DNA of 64,000 nt from Microglena sp. YARC (Eukaryota > Chlorophyta > Chlorophyceae > Chlamydomonadales > Chlamydomonadaceae). Under the pieces are notes generated by a model. It worked only from the letters and a program-made list of their open reading frames with translations. It searched no databases and was not told where the DNA came from. Below, one piece after another: positions 26,971-32,900 of this stretch (position 1 is its first letter; every line of letters starts with the position of its first letter). Position numbers and translations under genes: made by a program. Where the stretch lies: NCBI GenBank assembly GCA_022414725.1, contig JAJSRW010002087.1:20803-84802 (forward strand), given 5' to 3'.

Positions 26971-29900
26971 GGTCTAAAGCTGCGGGCCTCGTCGAATGCC
27001 TGGCAGTTGTTCCACACCAGAGCAATTATTAAATGGTTGCTTGTGTGTGTATGTGTGTGTAACGCTGCCGGCCTCGTTGAATGCTTGGCGGTTGTTCCAC
27101 ACCTGAATAGGGAACGGCAAATCATGTGATGCTGAGGTTGCTTGGGCGTGTTGGCTTGCACTTATGTGGTTCCGCTGTAGTGCTATACTAAAGGCAATTG
27201 GACCACACTTGAAGGAATGACAATCGAATGGTTGGTTGCTTGTGTGTGTTGACTGACACGTATGTGGTACCGCTGTAGTGCTATACTAAAGGCAATTGGA
27301 CCACACTCGAAGGAATAACAATCAAATGGTTGGTTGCCCGGCTGTGTTGGCTGACACGTTTGTGGTACCGCTGTAGAGCTATACTAAAGGCAATTGGATC
27401 ACACTTGAGAAATGACAATCAAATGGTTGGTTGGTTGCTTGTGTGTGTTGGTTATGTTCGACATTAAGTCCAACTCTGAAGCAATTGAGTGGTCGGCTGC
27501 TTGGCTATGTTGGTTGAGTTGGTTGGTGACTCAATGTTGATTGAGTAGTCGGCTACAAGGCTGTGTTGAAAGAGTGGTCGGCTGCTTGGCTGTGTTGGTT
27601 GAGTGGTCGGCTGCTTGGCTGTGTTGGTTGAGTGGTCGGCTGCTTGGCTGTGTTGGTTGAGTGGTCGGCTGCTTGGCTGTGTTGGTTGAGTGGTCGGCTG
27701 CTTGGCTGTGTTGGTCGAGTGGTCGGCTGCTTGGCTGTGTTGGTTGAGTGGTCGGCTGCTTGGCTGTGTTGGTTGAGTTGGTTGGCTACTCAATGTTAAT
27801 TGAGTAGTCGGCTACAAGGCTGTGTTGAAATAGTGGTTGGCTACTTGGCTGTGTTGGTTATGTACGGCATTAAGTCCAAAGCTGAGGCAATTTTGATAGA
27901 GTGGTCGGCTACCCGGCTGTGTTGGTTGAGTGGTCGGCTGCTTGGCTGTGTTGTTTGAGTTGGTTGGTTACTCAATGTTCATTCAGAGGTTGGCTGCTTG
28001 GCTGTGTTGGTTGAGTTGGTTGGTTACTCAATGTTGATTGAGTGGTTGGCAACTTGATAGTGTACAGGATACACATCTGTGGTAGTGCTGCACTAAGTGT
28101 GGCAAGCTACACTTGTACTACACCTGAAGCAATACATGTGACACTTGTCTTACCAGTCAGATATCAGCCAACACATCCCCAACAATATATTTGACACACC
28201 CAGCACAGAACAGCAATACACGTGGCACTCATCTCACCAGTCGGAAATCAGCCAACACCTCCCCCAACAACCTATGTATGTATGCAATAATGCAACACTC
28301 AACACAGAACAGCAATACACGTGATACTCATCTCACCAGTCGGAAATCAGCCAACCCATCCCCATCAGAATATTTGCGTATGCGACACCCAACACACCAC
28401 AGCAATACACGGGACACTCCTCTCACCAGTCGGAAATCAGCCAACCCATTCCCAACAGAATATTTGTGTATGCGACACCCAACACAGAACAGCAATACTA
28501 GGAACACCGAACATCCGATACAAGTCGGATGCCAGCCAAGCCATCCCCTACATAATTAACTATGTGACACCCATATAATCATTCGGATGCCAGTCAACCC
28601 ACCCCAAACAACATATGTACATTTGCGACACCCAATACAGAACAGCGATTCACGTGACACCCATCTTACCAGTCGGATATCAGCCAACCCATCCCCAACA
28701 ACATACCGGTATGTGCGTATGCGACACCCAACACGCTACAGCGATACACGGGACACATCTTACAAGTCAGATACCAGCCAACCCATCCCCAATAACATAT
28801 GTACGTATGCGGCACCCAACACGCTACAGCGAGACACGTGACACCCATCTTACCAGTCGGATATCAGCCAACCCATCCCCAACAACATACCGGTATGTGC
28901 GTATGCGACACCCAACACGCTACAGCGATACACGGGACACATCTTACAAGTCAGATACCAGCCAACCCATCCCCAATAACATATGTACGTATGCGGCACC
29001 CAACACGCTACAGCGAGACACGTGACACCCATCTTACCAGTCGGATATCAGCCAACCCATCCCCAACAACATACCGGTATGTGCGTATGCGACACCCAAC
29101 ACGCTACAGCGATACACGGGACACATCTTACAAGTCAGATACCAGCCAACCCATCCCCAATAACATATGTACGTATGCAGCACCCAACACGCTACAGCGA
29201 TACACGGGACACCCATCTTACCAGTCGGATATCAGCCAACCCATCCCCAACAACATACCGGTATGTGCGTATGCGACACCCAACACGCTACAGCGATACA
29301 CGTGACACCCATCTTACCAGTCGGATATCAGCCAACCCATCCCCAATAACATATGTACGTATGCGGCACCCAACACGCTACAGCGAGACACGTGACACCC
29401 ATCTTACCAGTCGGATATCAGCCAACCCATCCCCAACAACATACCGGTATGTGCGTATGCGACACCCAACACACTACAGCGATACACGGGACACATCTTA
29501 CAAGTCAGATACCAGCCAACCCATCCCCAATAACATATGTACGTATGCGGCACCCAACACGCTACAGCGATACACGTGACACCCATCTTACCAGTCGGAT
29601 ATCAGCCAACCCATCCCCAATAACATATGTACGTATGCGGCACCCAACACGCTACAGCGAGACACGTGACACCCATCTTACCAGTCGGATATCAGCCAAC
29701 CCATCCCCAACAACATACCGGTATGTGCGTATGCGACACCCAACACGCTACAGCGATACACGGGACACATCTTACAAGTCAGATACCAGCCAACCCATCC
29801 CCAATAACATATGTACGTATGCGGCACCCAACACGCTACAGCGATACACGTGACACCCATCTTACCAGTCGGATATCAGCCAATACCTCCCCAACACTAG

Positions 29901-32900
29901 AGAAGCCATGGTTCTGGAGCTTCTTCCGGATTGTCCCGAGATCCATGGGTTTCTGCAGTACAGAGATGACATGATAAGCAGTACAGAGATGACATGATAA
30001 GCAGTACAGAGATGACATGATCAGCAGTACAGAGATTCATGGGGTTCTGCTGTACAGAGATGACATAAGAAGCAGTACAGAGATTCATGGGGTTCTGCAG
30101 TACAGAGATCCGTTCAGTTAGAATGATAGGGAGTAGGTGGGAGTAGTTCCTTCTTTTTCAATCTTTTTCATAGCGATAATTTCTCCAAAACGGGGTCAAA
30201 ACTAGCGATCGCTATATAAAGCGGAAAACAATATCCCTGCTGATTAGGAGCCCTCCTATACACCATAGCTAGGGAACGGAAACTAATATAAGTGTTTGAA
30301 CAAATAATATAAACTCATATTATTCTAGTGTCACAATAATATTGGTTTTCCATATAAATTCGAAATTCTGGTGAGACGGCTCGTCCGACTAATATTATAT
30401 ATTATTATATATTAACTAATATTATATAATATAGCCGACTCCTAACCACAGCAAGTCCAGAAAATAGGGGGGGGGGGGGGGGGGGGGGGGGGGGGAGAGC
30501 CCTTCACTAGGGATGCGATGTAGAGAATGGATCACTGCAGTAAGACAAGTTCTATGCAGCGTTGCATGCGACGCTAAAAAATGGCGGAGAGTGATCGCGC
30601 AGAGCGACAGGTGGCAACGGAAGCGAGTTAGTTACGAGACCGTTGGCTGACGTGTCAGGATTTATCGCGGTCAGACGGTCGGTCGGTTGGTCGGTCGGAC
30701 TGACAAGTGGGTAAACATGGGGGCTTCCGCCCCCTTGAAGAGGGGGCTGAGCCAAAAAAAGCGGCGAATAGCGCTTGAATTGCTTGTGGCACGTTTGTAT
30801 TAGCGACATACTGGGGGCATGTGCATTTTGTATTTCTACAAGTCACTTCAGCTGTGCCGCCTCATCCTCAAGAAAGGAGTGGCTCCTATTACCACATGCC
30901 GCTTCGGTTGTAAGACCTCGTATTCAAGTGCTAACCATCAGCGGGGAGCAGAACGATGGCGGAGAGATCCCTACATAAGTAGGCACCCATTGGAACAACA
31001 GGGCATGCCGGACCGGTGGGGGGAAGCTAGTACCCACAAAGCCAGTACCCACAAGCCAGATCTCCTCGGGTTTAAGGTTTAGAGTTTAGGGGTTTAGGGG
31101 GTTAGGGTTTAGATTATAGGGTTTAGGGTATAGGAGATCTGGCTTGTGGGTACTGGCTTTGTGGGTACTAGCATCCCCCCTCCTGCCAGACCTCTGCCAA
31201 TCGTGACTTCCACCCTTACTCCTGAGGTCAGTATACTGATATTGATCATCGAGCAACATACTGGAGGCACTCCTTATGCATTCATTGTATTCAAGTGATA
31301 ATCAATCAATTCAAGAACAACAAGACATACTGGGGGCATGTGTATTTGTGTATTAATTATATTCAAGTGATTATTGATAAATTCAAAAACAACAAGACAT
31401 ACTGGGGGCATGCGTATTTCTTATTGATTTTATTCAAGTAATAATCCAAATATTCAATAAGTCCTAAACGTCTCAAGCGACACGTAAAATTGGCGGAGAG
31501 TGTTGGCCATCGGAAGGACTAGTGGCAATGGAATGGAGCGGACCGAAGCCATTTAGCTACGAGATGGTTGGCTGCCATGTCAGGCTTCGTCTCGGTCGTC
31601 AGTCGGACAAACGGACAACGGGTTGAATCTGGCGCCTCCTGCCCCCCAGGTGGGGGGGCTGCGCCAACAACAAGACGCCCACATATCGATTATTGAAATA
31701 CTGGGAGCATGTGTATTTGTTTATTAATTGTATTCAAGTGATAATCCATATATATTAAAAACAACAAGATGCCCACAAATCGATAATTGAAATACTGGGG
31801 GCACGTGTATCTCACCTACCACCACCCTACAACAACACCCACAACAACAACACCCATATGATGACATGATATCATATGATATCATATTGCCGTTCCCTAG
31901 ATATCAGTGTGTGCTGGGCGCCAGGGGGGGGGGGGGGGGGGGTATAGCAGGGATGGAGTGTCTAGGTGGGTGGGAATGTGGGCGGGCAATGGTATGTGGG
32001 TGGGTGGATATTGGTATGTGAGTGGGTAGGTATGGGTATGTGGGTATGTGGGTGGGAGGGTATGGGTGGGAGGGTATGGGTGAGTGGGAGGGTATAGGTG
32101 GGTGGGTGGGTGGTGGATGGGCCGGTGGGAGAGTATGGGTGGGTGGGAGGGTGGGGGGTGGGGGGTGGGGGGGGGATCACCTTGATTATGGTTGGGTAAT
32201 GGGGGATACCCAACCCTATTGGGTCCACGGGCACGCTGAAGTCTGGCGCTAGCTGGTGCCGCATCAGCCTGTCTAGGACCTGCATTGATGTGACGAAAAC
32301 GGGTTCCGAGTCAGGACGCCATCGCCAGCTGTGAAGTCATTGCATCACATCACATAACATGACATGACATCGCATCATGTCACAACAAATCACATCACAT
32401 CACATAATAATTTATTTTGCATTACATTGCATGACATTGGATTACATTGCATGAAATTACACTACATTGTCATAGACAGATCATTACTGACCCAAGGCGA
32501 ATTCGAACCCCTGCAGTGGGAAGAGGTGCGAAATACGAGATTGGAGTCCGTTGCGGTCCCCAGATAGTCTATTTGGTGTGATTACATGGTATATCAGCCT
32601 TCATGCTGCTCATCGTCTGCGGGCATAGTAAACATGGGCAGTATGAACGCTACTTCACAACACAGCTGGGCATAAATTGGAACCCTGTGTGCGCCTAGTA
32701 ACCAAGTTCAAGTTCATGTTCATGGGCGGCAAGATTGTAACCATACAAACCAAACAGTGTGCTTCAGAGCAAAGCTAGGGCCGGAGTTTGGAATGAGGGG
32801 GGCAGAGAAAGAGAGGTAGATGTATATGAGGGATTTACAGTCTGCTGGAGGTATAGGAGAAGGGGAGTGCACCAGAGGTGGGCAGAGAACAACTACACGC

